64,000 nt of DNA from Janibacter endophyticus (GTDB lineage: Bacteria > Actinomycetota > Actinomycetes > Actinomycetales > Dermatophilaceae). The translations under genes and the position numbers were made by a program. Location: the NCBI RefSeq assembly GCF_016888335.1, contig NZ_JAFEJG010000004.1:1922001-1986000 (forward strand), in the 5' to 3' direction. Positions 27,336-38,500 of this stretch are shown here, one piece after another; the first letter of the stretch is position 1; every line of letters begins with the position of its first letter. The notes beneath the pieces were generated by a model. That model was not told the DNA's origin. It ran no database searches and saw nothing but the letters and a program-made list of their open reading frames with translations.

Positions 27336-28248
27336 CTCGAAGGGGGAGCGCGCGCGCCGCCAGCTCATGGACGAGGGCGAGGGAGGCCGCCGGCCGGACG
27401 CGTCGATGACCCTCATCACCTCGATGCTCGAGCGACCACTCGACCCGGGGTACCAGGCCGCCGCCGACGAGCGGGTCCGCGCCGGGCTCCCCGCGAGCAC
27501 CGGGCGCCGGACCCCGCTGCTCGTCCTCGCCCTGCTGCTCGTCGGTCTGCTCATCGGGGTTGCCGCCGTCGAGCTGCGCGGACGCGACTCGACCCGCGCG
27601 GAGACCCGCCGCGAGCTCATCGCCCGCATCGAGGACCGGCAGGCCACGGTCGACGAGCAGACCAACCGGGTCCGCACCCTCCAGGCCGAGGTCGACGCCG
27701 CCGCGGCCGCGCTCGAGCCAGAGCTCCCGGGGGACCGGACGAGGACCGTCGACGCGCTGCGCCTCAGCGACGGTGGCGTCGCCGTCACCGGTCCCGGGCT
27801 GCGGTTCGTCCTCGACGACGCGCCGGGCACCGACCCCACCGACGGGAGCGACCCGCGGGCGAAGGCCAACGACGACGGCCGGGTCCAGAGCCGCGACATC
27901 CAGATCGTCGTCAACGCGCTCTGGGCCTCGGGCGCCGAGGCGATCTCGGTCAACGGCCAACGCCTCACCTCGCGGACCGCGATCCGCTTCGCCGGGGACG
28001 CGATCCTGGTGAACTTCCGCCCGCTGACCCGGCCGTACACGGTCGAGGTGATCGGCGACCCCGAGGCGATGCGGGCCCGTTTCGCCGCGGGACCCGGAGG
28101 GGCCTACCTCAGCGGGCTGCAGCAGAACTTCGGCATCCAGGCCGGCATCGAGACCTCGGACGAGCTGACCCTCCCCAGCGTCGTCTCCACCACCCTGCGC
28201 AACGCACGGCCGCTGACCGACGGCACCGACCCCAAGGAGACCTCGTGA
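27325..28248 (+). CDS. DUF881 membrane-anchored protein 1
   Basis: 307 residues, GTG start within the preceding gene. An N-terminal tail of about 55 residues, one membrane helix at about 60-78 (LLVLALLLVGLLIGVAAVEL), a coiled coil (about 90-135) and the DUF881 core follow: VTGPGLRFVLDDAP, RDIQIVVNALWASGAEAISVNGQRLT and PYTVEVIGDP. DUF881 proteins come in pairs around small basic protein in Actinomycetota and a related family in Bacillus; suggested links are cell division and envelope control, without proof of activity. Overlaps sbp by four bases. Confidence 0.88.
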   Translation: MPPDSKGERARRQLMDEGEGGRRPDASMTLITSMLERPLDPGYQAAADERVRAGLPASTGRRTPLLVLALLLVGLLIGVAAVELRGRDSTRAETRRELIARIEDRQATVDEQTNRVRTLQAEVDAAAAALEPELPGDRTRTVDALRLSDGGVAVTGPGLRFVLDDAPGTDPTDGSDPRAKANDDGRVQSRDIQIVVNALWASGAEAISVNGQRLTSRTAIRFAGDAILVNFRPLTRPYTVEVIGDPEAMRARFAAGPGGAYLSGLQQNFGIQAGIETSDELTLPSVVSTTLRNARPLTDGTDPKETS

Positions 28249-28577
28249 TCCCCGCCCTCGGACTCGTCGCCGGGCTCGTCATCGGGCTGGTGCTCCAGCC
28301 CGACGTGCCGCTCTGGCTCCAGCCCTACCTGCCGATCGCCGTCATCGCCGCCCTCGACGCCGTCTTCGGTGCCGTCCGGGCCGCGCTCGACGGGATCTTC
28401 AACGACAAGGTCTTCGTCGTCTCCTTCCTCGCCAACGTCGTCGTGGCCGCCTTCATCGTCTTCCTCGGCGACCAGCTCGGCGTCGGCTCGCAGCTCTCCA
28501 CCGGCGTCGTCGTCGTCCTCGGCGTGCGGATCTTCTCCAACGTCGCCTCCATCCGTCGGCACCTCTTCAACGCATGA
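28245..28577 (+). CDS. sbp: Small basic protein Sbp (DUF1290 family)
   Basis: 110 residues with three or four hydrophobic stretches covering most of the length. Family marks are GLVIGLVLQPDVPLWLQPYL near the start, AALDAVFGAVRAALDGIFNDKVF in the middle and GVRIFSNVASIRRHLF at the end. Sbp lies between DUF881 genes and, in Bacillus and mycobacteria, next to division genes; it is a membrane protein without known catalysis. ATGA overlaps on both sides tie the cluster together. Confidence 0.88.
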   Translation: MIPALGLVAGLVIGLVLQPDVPLWLQPYLPIAVIAALDAVFGAVRAALDGIFNDKVFVVSFLANVVVAAFIVFLGDQLGVGSQLSTGVVVVLGVRIFSNVASIRRHLFNA

Positions 28578-29389
28578 GCGAGCCGGCCGCCCCCCCGCCC
28601 GAGGGCAGCACCCCTTCGCCGGAACCCGCGCACTCCTCGTCCGGCACCGACGCCGCACCCCTCCGGCGGTCGTGGCGCAGGATCTACCTCATGGCGCGGC
28701 CGCGCCCGACCCGGGCCAACTTCTTCGCCCTCGTCCTCGCGGCCCTGCTCGGCTTCGCCATCGCCACCCAGGTCAGCGAGACCCAGCAGCAGGGCCTGGA
28801 GGACCTGCGCCAGGACGAGCTCGTCCGGATCCTCGACGACGTCACGCAGAACGGCGAGCGCCTCGACGACCAGCTCGCCGAGCTCGAGCGCAGCCGCGAC
28901 CAGCTCCGCGAGGCCGGCGGGTCCGAGGAGGCCGTCCGGGCCGCGCAGGAGCGCTTCGACACCCTGGGCATCCTCGCCGGCACCGTCCCTGCACGGGGCC
29001 CGGGCATCACGATGACGCTCGACGGTGACGAGAGCGCGGTGTCCGCGACGACCCTCATCGACGCGATGCAGGAGCTGCGGGACGCCGGCGCCGAGGCGAT
29101 GCAGGTCGACGACGTGCGGCTCGTCGCAGGGAGCTACTTCACCGACGAGGGCGCCACGATCCAGGCCGACGGCGAGGCGCTGACCCGCCCGTACACCTTC
29201 ACCGTCATCGGTGACCCGCAGACCCTCAGCTCGGCGATGGAGATCCCCGGCGGCATCACCGAGTCGGTCCGTGGACGAGGGGGGCGGGTGTCCGTGACGC
29301 AGCTAGACGACGTCTCTGTCGACGCCCTCCACAGCGTGCCGGAGCCCCGCTTCGCCCAGCCCGTGCCAGAGCCCTCCCCGTCCGGGTAG
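28574..29389 (+). CDS. DUF881 membrane-anchored protein 2
   Basis: 271 residues, paralogue of the gene two places upstream. One membrane helix at about 48-66 (FFALVLAALLGFAIATQV), a coiled coil (about 70-120, QQGLEDLRQDELVRILDDV), then the DUF881 core with VPARGPGITMTLDGD, ALIDAMQELRDAGAEAMQV-like segment and PYTFTVIGDPQTL. The N-terminus carries the TPSPEP run encoded by the frequent CCCCTTCG word. The TAG stop begins the TAGGGT element ahead of gcvH. Confidence 0.88.
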   Translation: MSEPAAPPPEGSTPSPEPAHSSSGTDAAPLRRSWRRIYLMARPRPTRANFFALVLAALLGFAIATQVSETQQQGLEDLRQDELVRILDDVTQNGERLDDQLAELERSRDQLREAGGSEEAVRAAQERFDTLGILAGTVPARGPGITMTLDGDESAVSATTLIDAMQELRDAGAEAMQVDDVRLVAGSYFTDEGATIQADGEALTRPYTFTVIGDPQTLSSAMEIPGGITESVRGRGGRVSVTQLDDVSVDALHSVPEPRFAQPVPEPSPSG

Positions 29390-29392
29390 GGT
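29387..29392 (+). promoter_or_regulatory. Probable -10 of gcvH overlapping the upstream stop codon
   Basis: TAGGGT at 29387-29392 begins with the stop codon of the DUF881 gene. The gcvH ATG lies 42 bases on, with GAGGAG at about 29423-29428 as ribosome binding site, so this transcript has a short leader. Confidence 0.45.
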
Positions 29393-29434
29393 CGCCGACG
29401 ACACGCCGTCCAGATCCATCTCCGAGGAGCACAC

Positions 29435-29815
29435 ATGAGCGAGTACCCCGACGACCTGCGCTACACCTCCGACCACGAGTGGGTCCGCGAGACCGCGGAC
29501 GGCGTGCGTGTGGGGATCACGAGCTACGCCCAGGAGGCGCTCGGCGACGTCGTCTTCGTGAGCCTGCCCAAGGTCGGCGACGAGGTCGTCCGGGGCGACG
29601 CCATCGGCGAGGTCGAGTCGACGAAGTCGGTGTCCGACCTCTACTCGCCGCTCACCGGCACGGTCACGGCGGTCAACGAGGCGCTCGACGCCACCCCGGA
29701 GCTCGTGAACTCCGACCCCTACGGCGACGGCTGGATGTTCGAGATGAGCCTCGGCGAGGAGCCTGGCACCTCCGACCTCCTCGACGCCGAGGCCTACGAG
29801 CAGCAGCTCGGGTGA
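29435..29815 (+). CDS. gcvH: Glycine cleavage system H protein
   Basis: 126 residues. GcvH carries the aminomethyl group on a lipoyl lysine between GcvP, GcvT and Lpd. Lys64 in VGEVESTKSVSDLYSP is the lipoylation site, and LRYTSDHEWVRE opens the domain. No riboswitch precedes it; the one in this window precedes gcvP. gcvT is not in the window. Synteny with the FHA protein gene behind it matches mycobacteria. Confidence 0.95.
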   Translation: MSEYPDDLRYTSDHEWVRETADGVRVGITSYAQEALGDVVFVSLPKVGDEVVRGDAIGEVESTKSVSDLYSPLTGTVTAVNEALDATPELVNSDPYGDGWMFEMSLGEEPGTSDLLDAEAYEQQLG

Positions 29816-29861
29816 GCCGGCCGCGGCGCACCGGCGCCCCTGTGTCCGGGCGCCGAGGTCG

Positions 29862-29867
29862 TCTAGT
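29862..29867 (+). promoter_or_regulatory. Probable -10 of the FHA protein gene
   Basis: TAGTCT near 29862-29867 lies about 37 bases before the ATG at 29904, leaving space for the AAGGAGG ribosome binding site at about 29890-29896. Inferred. Confidence 0.4.
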
Positions 29868-29903
29868 CTGTCCCTACCCCCGAAGAGCCAAGGAGGACTC
29901 TCG

Positions 29904-30350
29904 ATGACCGGCCCGGACGAGCAGGCGCCCCAGCACCGCGTCGACCCTGCGACGCAGCAACTCTCGCGGGTGGAGTCCGCTCCCGGGCAGCGCGACCACA
30001 TCGGTCGCCTGCTCACCCGCGAGGAGCAGGCCACGGTCGACGCGCTCCGTGCGGGGACGGCGCTGCTCATCGTCCTCCGCGGGCCCAACACCGGGGCACG
30101 ATTCCTCCTCGACGACGCCGAGGTCACCTCGGGCCGCGGCCCGAGCAGCGACATCTTCCTCGACGACGTCACCGTCTCGCGCAAGCACGCGGTCTTCAGC
30201 CGTGGCGAGGACGGCTTCACCGTCCGCGACGTGGGCTCGCTCAACGGCACCTACGTCAATAGCGAGCGGATCGACTCGGCCCTGCTGCGGACGGGTGACG
30301 AGGTCCAGATCGGCAAGTTCCGACTGGTCTTCTACGTCGGCACCACGTAG
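29904..30350 (+). CDS. FHA-domain regulator, GarA/OdhI-like
   Basis: 148 residues. The C-terminal FHA domain (about 65-135) is intact: SGRGPSSDIFLDDVTVSRKHAVF and DVGSLNGTYVN hold the phosphothreonine-binding Arg, Ser, His and Asn. Position directly after gcvH and before MerR-bifunctional nuclease-MerR equals Rv1826-Rv1830, so this is the GarA/OdhI orthologue by context. GarA and OdhI inhibit 2-oxoglutarate dehydrogenase and related enzymes until Ser/Thr kinases modify an N-terminal ETTS motif. That motif is not seen here; the N-terminus has PATQQLS with a single threonine (17). Regulation may differ. Confidence 0.85.
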   Translation: MTGPDEQAPQHRVDPATQQLSRVESAPGQRDHIGRLLTREEQATVDALRAGTALLIVLRGPNTGARFLLDDAEVTSGRGPSSDIFLDDVTVSRKHAVFSRGEDGFTVRDVGSLNGTYVNSERIDSALLRTGDEVQIGKFRLVFYVGTT

Positions 30351-31055
30351 GTGCCCGGCGCAGGGCCCAGCGTCGGGATCGGCGCGGTCCTCGACGCGCT
30401 CGTCGAGGACCACCCCGACGTCACGATCTCGAAGATCCGCTACCTCGAGGCCCAGGGCCTCATCACGCCGGAGCGCACCCCGAAGGGGTCGCGGCGGTAC
30501 CGTCCCGAGGACATCGAGCGGCTCCGTTTCGTCCTGACCGCGCAACGCGACCGCTTCTGGCCGCTCAAGGTCATCCATGCCCACCTCGACGCGCTGGACC
30601 GCGGCCTCGTCCCCGCCGAGGTCCCCTCGGGGGAGACCGCCGTCGTCCCGCCGACGGGGGGGCGCACGGATGCCGACGCGCTCCTGCCGCGACCACCCCT
30701 TCGCCTCACCGCCGAGGAGCTCCGGGCGGCTGCCGGGATCGACGCGGCGACGCTGCGAGACCTCGTGAGCTACGGGCTCGTCCGGGCCCACGCCGGTCAC
30801 TACGGGGCGGAGGACCTCGACGTCGCGGTCGCCGCCGGCGCCCTGGTCGAGGCCGGTATCGAGGTCCGGCACCTGCGGCCCTTCCGCACCGCGGCCGAGC
30901 GCGAGGTCGGGCTCGTCGAGCACGTCCGTGCGCGCACCCCCGGTCGGGGCGCCGCGCGTGAGGCCGAGATGCAGCGGAGGGCGGCCGAGGTCGCCGCCGC
31001 GTGCCTCGACCTGCACACCGCTCTCGTCCGGGCCCAGGTCGGCGCACTACGGTAG
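30351..31055 (+). CDS. MerR-family regulator 1 (Rv1828-like)
   Basis: 234 residues, GTG start directly after the FHA gene stop. The winged-helix DNA-binding part covers about 10-80: VTISKIRYLEAQGLITPERT, then SRRYRPEDIERLRFVL. The C-terminal half (about 110-230) is an effector/dimer region with a second helix-rich unit (LRAAAGIDAATLRDLVSYGL). Equivalent to Rv1828 in Mycobacterium by context. The effector is unknown. Its end contains TACGGT used as the -10 of the next gene. Confidence 0.88.
   Translation: MPGAGPSVGIGAVLDALVEDHPDVTISKIRYLEAQGLITPERTPKGSRRYRPEDIERLRFVLTAQRDRFWPLKVIHAHLDALDRGLVPAEVPSGETAVVPPTGGRTDADALLPRPPLRLTAEELRAAAGIDAATLRDLVSYGLVRAHAGHYGAEDLDVAVAAGALVEAGIEVRHLRPFRTAAEREVGLVEHVRARTPGRGAAREAEMQRRAAEVAAACLDLHTALVRAQVGALR
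31048..31053 (+). promoter_or_regulatory. Probable leaderless -10 of the bifunctional nuclease gene
   Basis: TACGGT at 31048-31053 ends inside the stop region of the MerR gene and lies 7 bases before the GTG at 31061. Inferred. Confidence 0.4.
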
Positions 31056-31060
31056 GGACC

Positions 31061-31552
31061 GTGATCGTCCTCGATGTCCTCGGTGTCCGGGTGGAGATGC
31101 CCACCTCGCAGCCCATCGTCCTGCTCCGCGAGCGGGACGGCTCGCGGTACGTCCCGATCTGGATCGGTGCGGCCGAGGCGACCTCGATCGCCTACGCGCA
31201 GGAGGGGGTCGAGCCGCCGCGGCCGCTGACCCACGACCTGCTCGTCGACGTCGTGGAGGCCGTGGGCCGCAAGGTCGCCTCCGTCGAGATCGTCCGTCTC
31301 GACGAGGGCGTCTTCTACGCCAACCTCGTCCTCGACGACGGTACCCGCGTGGACGCCCGCTCCTCCGACGCCATCGCGGTGGCGCTGCGCTGCGGCGCGG
31401 ACATCCTCGCCACGGAGGCGCTCGTCGACGCGGCCGGGGTCGAGTCCTCCGCCGAGGAGGACGAGGTCGAGAAGTTCAAGGAGTTCCTCGAGGAGATCTC
31501 CCCTGAGGACTTCGAGGTCGGCGACGACCCCGGCACCGCAACCGATTCGTGA
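31061..31552 (+). CDS. Bifunctional nuclease family protein (DUF151)
   Basis: 163 residues from GTG at 31061; an in-frame start at 31001 inside the MerR gene is rejected. DUF151 signatures are in order: VEMPTSQPIVLLRERDGSRY, VPIWIGAAEATSIAYAQEG, RPLTHDLLVDVVEAVG and LDDGTRVDARSSDAIAVALR. Family members were described as nucleases with both RNase and DNase activity in plants and studied structurally from Thermotoga; the bacterial role is unclear. Acidic C-terminus. The following MerR gene could start inside its end but is more likely to start later. Confidence 0.88.
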   Translation: MIVLDVLGVRVEMPTSQPIVLLRERDGSRYVPIWIGAAEATSIAYAQEGVEPPRPLTHDLLVDVVEAVGRKVASVEIVRLDEGVFYANLVLDDGTRVDARSSDAIAVALRCGADILATEALVDAAGVESSAEEDEVEKFKEFLEEISPEDFEVGDDPGTATDS

Positions 31553-31585
31553 CCGACACGCCCGGGCGCCGAGGCGGCCCGGTCG

Positions 31586-31640
31586 TTGACCACCTCCGAC
31601 CCTGGTCGTACGGTGAAAGCACACCGCACGACAGCGGTGT
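31586..31640 (+). promoter_or_regulatory. Promoter with palindromic operator ahead of MerR regulator 2
   Basis: TTGACC at 31586-31591 and TACGGT at 31609-31614 are spaced by exactly 17 bases, a near-ideal sigma-70 layout. From 31621, where transcription should start, a perfect inverted repeat runs ACACCG-cacgacag-CGGTGT (31621-31640). A dyad on the start site of a MerR-type gene suggests autorepression, although a short leader hairpin is also possible. The gene starts 44 bases downstream behind AGGAGG. Confidence 0.65.
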
Positions 31641-31683
31641 GATTACCTCGGGCGCTCCCGCGCCCGCCGCTCCAGGAGGCCCG

Positions 31684-32268
31684 GTGGACCGCACGTCGCA
31701 GGACGACACCCCTCCGGTCTCGGCGCGCGCGCAGGGAGTGCTCTTCGACGACGACCTGCCTGAGCTGCGCGAGGACCTCGGCTACCGGGGTCCGGCAGCC
31801 TGCAAGGCGGCCGGCATCACCTACCGTCAGCTCGACTACTGGGCCCGCACCGGGCTCGTCGAGCCGTCCGTGCGGGGGGCCCACGGCTCCGGCAGCCAGC
31901 GCCTCTACGGCTTCCGGGACATCCTCGTCCTCAAGGTCGTCAAGCGCCTGCTCGACACCGGCGTCTCGCTCCAGCAGATCCGGGTCGCCATCTCGCACCT
32001 GCGCGAGCGCGGCGTCGAGGACCTCGCCCAGATCACCCTCATGAGCGACGGCGCGAGCGTCTACGAGTGCACCTCCGCGGACGAGGTCATCGACCTCGTC
32101 CAGGGCGGTCAGGGCGTCTTCGGGATCGCCGTCGGGCGCGTCTGGCGCGAGGTCGAGGGCTCGCTCATGGAGCTGCCCTCGGAGCGCTACGACGACGAGG
32201 ACCCGGCCGACATGCCCGAGGTCCCGGGCGACGAGATCGGCGCCCGTCGCCGCGCCAAGCTCGCCTGA
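31684..32268 (+). CDS. MerR-family regulator 2 (Rv1830/McdR-like)
   Basis: 194 residues from GTG at 31684, chosen for the perfect AGGAGG at 31674-31679; a GTG at 31549 would read through the promoter and operator. The DNA-binding part is GPAACKAAGITYRQLDYWART to QRLYGFRDILVLKVVKRL, followed by VSLQQIRVAISHLRERGVEDL, typical of MerR helices. By position after the bifunctional nuclease it equals Rv1830, described as a regulator of cell division in mycobacteria. Acidic C-terminus. gcvP follows but has its own riboswitch leader. Confidence 0.88.
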   Translation: MDRTSQDDTPPVSARAQGVLFDDDLPELREDLGYRGPAACKAAGITYRQLDYWARTGLVEPSVRGAHGSGSQRLYGFRDILVLKVVKRLLDTGVSLQQIRVAISHLRERGVEDLAQITLMSDGASVYECTSADEVIDLVQGGQGVFGIAVGRVWREVEGSLMELPSERYDDEDPADMPEVPGDEIGARRRAKLA

Positions 32269-32341
32269 GCCTCCCTTCCGCGCACCCCCGACGGGTGTCC
32301 CGACCTGCCGCCGACCCGGCTGCGGAACGTCGGCGCGCTGA

Positions 32342-32347
32342 TATTGT
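32342..32347 (+). promoter_or_regulatory. Probable -10 of gcvP leader
   Basis: TATTGT at 32342-32347 is the most AT-rich hexamer in the gap and would start transcription just before the riboswitch. The -35 side is weak. Confidence 0.45.
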
Positions 32348-32365
32348 CGGCCTCGCTGCACACCC

Positions 32366-32493
32366 CGTGGGGGAGAGTCCCCGTGTCGCACGACGACGGG
32401 GCGCCGAAGGGGCAAACTCCCCGGAACCTCTCAGGCGCCCGGACCCCGCGGATCAGGCATCTCTGGAGCGCCCCGGCGCGACAGATGGGGAGG
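32366..32493 (+). promoter_or_regulatory. Glycine riboswitch controlling gcvP
   Basis: The conserved blocks of the gcvT-motif RNA are in order: GGGGGAGAG near 32369-32377, GCGCCGAAGGGGCAAACTCC from 32401, GGAACCTCTCAGGC from 32423, CATCTCTGGAG from 32458 and ACAGATGGGGAGG from 32481. These are the glycine-binding core elements. The third arm (32436-32480) is long, as in other actinobacteria. I can see only one aptamer; there is no second full set of blocks. The AGGGAG ribosome binding site is at 32519-32524, so control is probably on translation or by a local hairpin (GAGGC 32490-32494 with GCCTC 32506-32510). Glycine should turn gcvP on. Confidence 0.9.
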
Positions 32494-32529
32494 CGTACCT
32501 GCTGTGCCTCGATCACCTAGGGAGCCTTC

Positions 32530-35442
<2,913 letters not shown>

Positions 35443-35585
35443 GCGGGTGGTCGGCCGGGTCGGCGAGGGCGGCAGATCCGTCCCGGTCGTGAGGCACGAG
35501 CCACTCGGCATCATCGTCGCCACCCTCGGTCGCAGGCTCGTCACCGGGCCGGTAGGCCAGTCCGAGGAGCCGTGTCCGGATGGGC

Positions 35586-38500
35586 TCAGGCGGCGTCCTC
35601 GACGTCGAGGGTGACGTCGACGCTCGACCCGCTCGCGGTCTTGGTGACCCTCAGCTGCGCCGGGATGCGCTGGCGCATGTCGGCGACGTGGGAGATGACC
35701 CCGACCGATCGTCCGCCGCTGCGCAGGTCGTCGAGGACGGTGAGCACCTGCTCGAGCGCCGCGTCGTCCAGGCTGCCGAAGCCCTCGTCGATGAAGAGGG
35801 TCTGCAGGTCGATCCCGCCCGACTCCTCACGGACGGCGTCGGCGGTACCGAGCGCCAGGGCGAGGGACACCATGAAGGTCTCTCCGCCGGAGAGCGTGGT
35901 CGCGGGGCGGTGGCTGCCGGTCCACTGGTCGAGGACCTGGAGCCCAAGGCCGCCCCGGGAGCGCTTGTCGCTGCGGCCGTGGTCGACCTCGAGCTCGTAG
36001 CGGCCGTCGGCCATGGTCGAGAGTCGCTCGTTGGCCAGGGCGACGATGCGCTCGAGCCGCACGGCGAGGACGTAGGTGGTCAGCGAGATGCCGTCGGCGT
36101 TGTCGTCGCCGCGGCCGGAGGCAAGGCCGGCGAGCTCGGTGACGAGCTCGAGCCGCGCGGTCAGCGGGCCGCTCTCGGCGACGAGCTCGGCCAGCTGTTT
36201 GCGGTGCTCGGCGACCTCACGCGCGGCGTGCTGGACCTGACCGAGGAGCGTCGCCGCGCCCTGCCACCGGGTCCGCGCGTGCTCGAGGGCCAGGGTGAGT
36301 CCGTCGACGTCGGGCCGCGGCTGCTCGAGTGCGGCAGCGACGTCGGGGTCCGCGAGGACGTCGGTGACGACGGCGCGCCGCTCGGCGTAGCCGCCCGCCT
36401 GCTGGGCGATCTGCTCCCGCGTCGCCGCGTCGAGGACCGCGGCCGCCGCCGCGGCGACGGTGTCGATGCGCTCGGCTGCCAGCGCACGGTCACGGGCGTC
36501 CGTCGCCTCGGTGACGAGCGCATCGGCGGCGGCGAGGGCCCGCCGCGACTCCTGGAGCGCGCGTGCGCGTGCCCCCGCGGCGTCGTGGGTGCTCCGAGCC
36601 GCCACGGCGCGAGCGAGCGCCGCTGCCTCCGACGCGGCCCCCTCGGATCGTGCGTGCGCCGCGGCAGGTCCCGCCTCAGGATCGGCGCCTCCGTCCGACT
36701 CGGGGGCGTCGAGGTCGTGCAGGCAGGGGCAGCCGGCGTGCTCGGCGAGCAGCCGTGCGACCGCATCCGCGCTCGCCGCGGCCCGGGCCTGCTCCGTCTC
36801 GAGCAGCCCGCTGCTGCGGTGGAGCCGGGCGGTCAGGGCCTCCTCCCGGGCCTCGAGGCCGGCGCGCTCCGCCGCGAGCTCGGCGAGCAGGGACTCGGTC
36901 TCGGGGATCGTCGCCGCGACGGACCGCACCTGCTCCACCTCGCGCGCCAGGATCTCGGCGTCGCGGAGGAGGGCAGCGCGCTCGCGAGGCTCCGCGGCCA
37001 GGGCCTGCGTCAGCTGGGAGGCCCGGGCCTGGCACGCTGCGAGGGAGGCCTGCGCGGCGTCGACCGCCGCGAGCTCGTCGCGCCAGGCCCCCTCGGCGGA
37101 CTCGAGGACGGCGTCGTCGATCCGGCTGCGGCGCTGAGCCGGCTCGGGGTGCTCCGGCGAGCCGCAGACGAGGCACGGGTCACCGGGGGAGAGACCCTCG
37201 GCCAGCTCGCCCGCCATGTCGTCGAGGCGCTGCCGGATGAGGTCCTGATGACGCTCGCGCGCCGCCTGGGCCCGGTCTCGGGCGTCGCGGACGAGGTCCG
37301 CGGCCGCGGGCAGGGTCACGGTGGTGAGGTCGTCGAGCTCGGTGCGGGTCGCGACGAGGGTGGCCAGGGTGCGGGCCTCGCCGGTGAGCCGGTCGAGGTC
37401 GGCGGCGGCCGCACGAGCCTCCTCGCGGGTCACGGTCGCCGCATCGAGACGCTCCGCGATGCGCGTGCGCTCGTCCGTGAGCGCGGCGAGTCCTGCCGTG
37501 ACGCCATCGACGTCGGTCGCCAGCTGTGGCAGCCGCTGCAGGCTCTCCTGCCACCGGCGTCCCTCGTGGGGGAGCTCGTCGACCGTCGGGTCGTGCTCCG
37601 CGAGCCGTCTGAGCCATGCGGCCAGCCCGTCGTTGTCTAGCCCGGCGAGCCCGGTGCCGGCCGAGGTGGCGGCGCGGTCGGTCTCGGCCTGGATCCGGCC
37701 GAGGTGGGTCTCGGCGCGCTCGAGCGCCGCCTGGTGGGCGAGCGCCCGGCCGGCCCGCTCGGCGAGGTCGAGCCGCTCGAGACGTGCCTGCTGCTCGTCG
37801 GCGGTGCTCTCCAGCTCGACCAGCGCGGACTGCGCGGCAAGGCCCCGATCGTGACGCTCCGCCCGGGTCCGGGCCTCGGCGAGCACCCGCTCCGCCGTGC
37901 GGTGGGCGACATCGGTGCTGTCAGCGTCGGCCAGCGCGGTGGTCGCCTGCTGCTGGACCCGCTCGTCGACCTGCGCGACGGCTGCCAGGAGCTCGTCCCC
38001 GACGAGGGAGGACCATCCGTCACCCCCGGCCTGCGCTGCCTCGTCGTCCTCGGCGGGGAGAGTGCTCAGCACCCGGACGAGCGAGTGCCGGACGCGCTCC
38101 ACGTCGTGGCCGGCGTCGCGGGCGGCCGAGGCGAGCCGCTTGCGCTCCTCGACGAGCCACGCCTCGACGTCGGCGAAGGTGTCGACGTCGAAGAGCTTGC
38201 GCAGCAGCTCGCCACGGTCGTCGTTGCTCGCGTGGAGGAAGGCCGCGAAGTCGCCCTGCGGGAGCACGACGACCCGGTGGAACTGCGCCGCGGTCATGCC
38301 GAGCACGTCCTCGAGGATGCGCCCGGCCTCGTCGAGCCGCGCGGTCAGGTGTGCCCAGGACCCGTCGACGAGCTCGTCGAGCGTCACCGACGCCTGGACG
38401 GCCGTCTTGCGGCCCGGGCGGGTGAAGGAGGGAGAGCGCCGGATGCGGAACCGGCGCCCGCTCAGCGTCACCTCGAGCAGCACCTGGGGTGCGACGTCGG

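Noticed and set aside
31549-31683. Start of the second MerR gene at 31549
   Set aside because: It would include the promoter and palindrome in the coding region; GTG 31684 has a perfect AGGAGG.
32366-32493. Second glycine aptamer in tandem
   Set aside because: Only one set of conserved blocks can be placed; the remaining bases are explained by a long third arm and the ribosome binding region.
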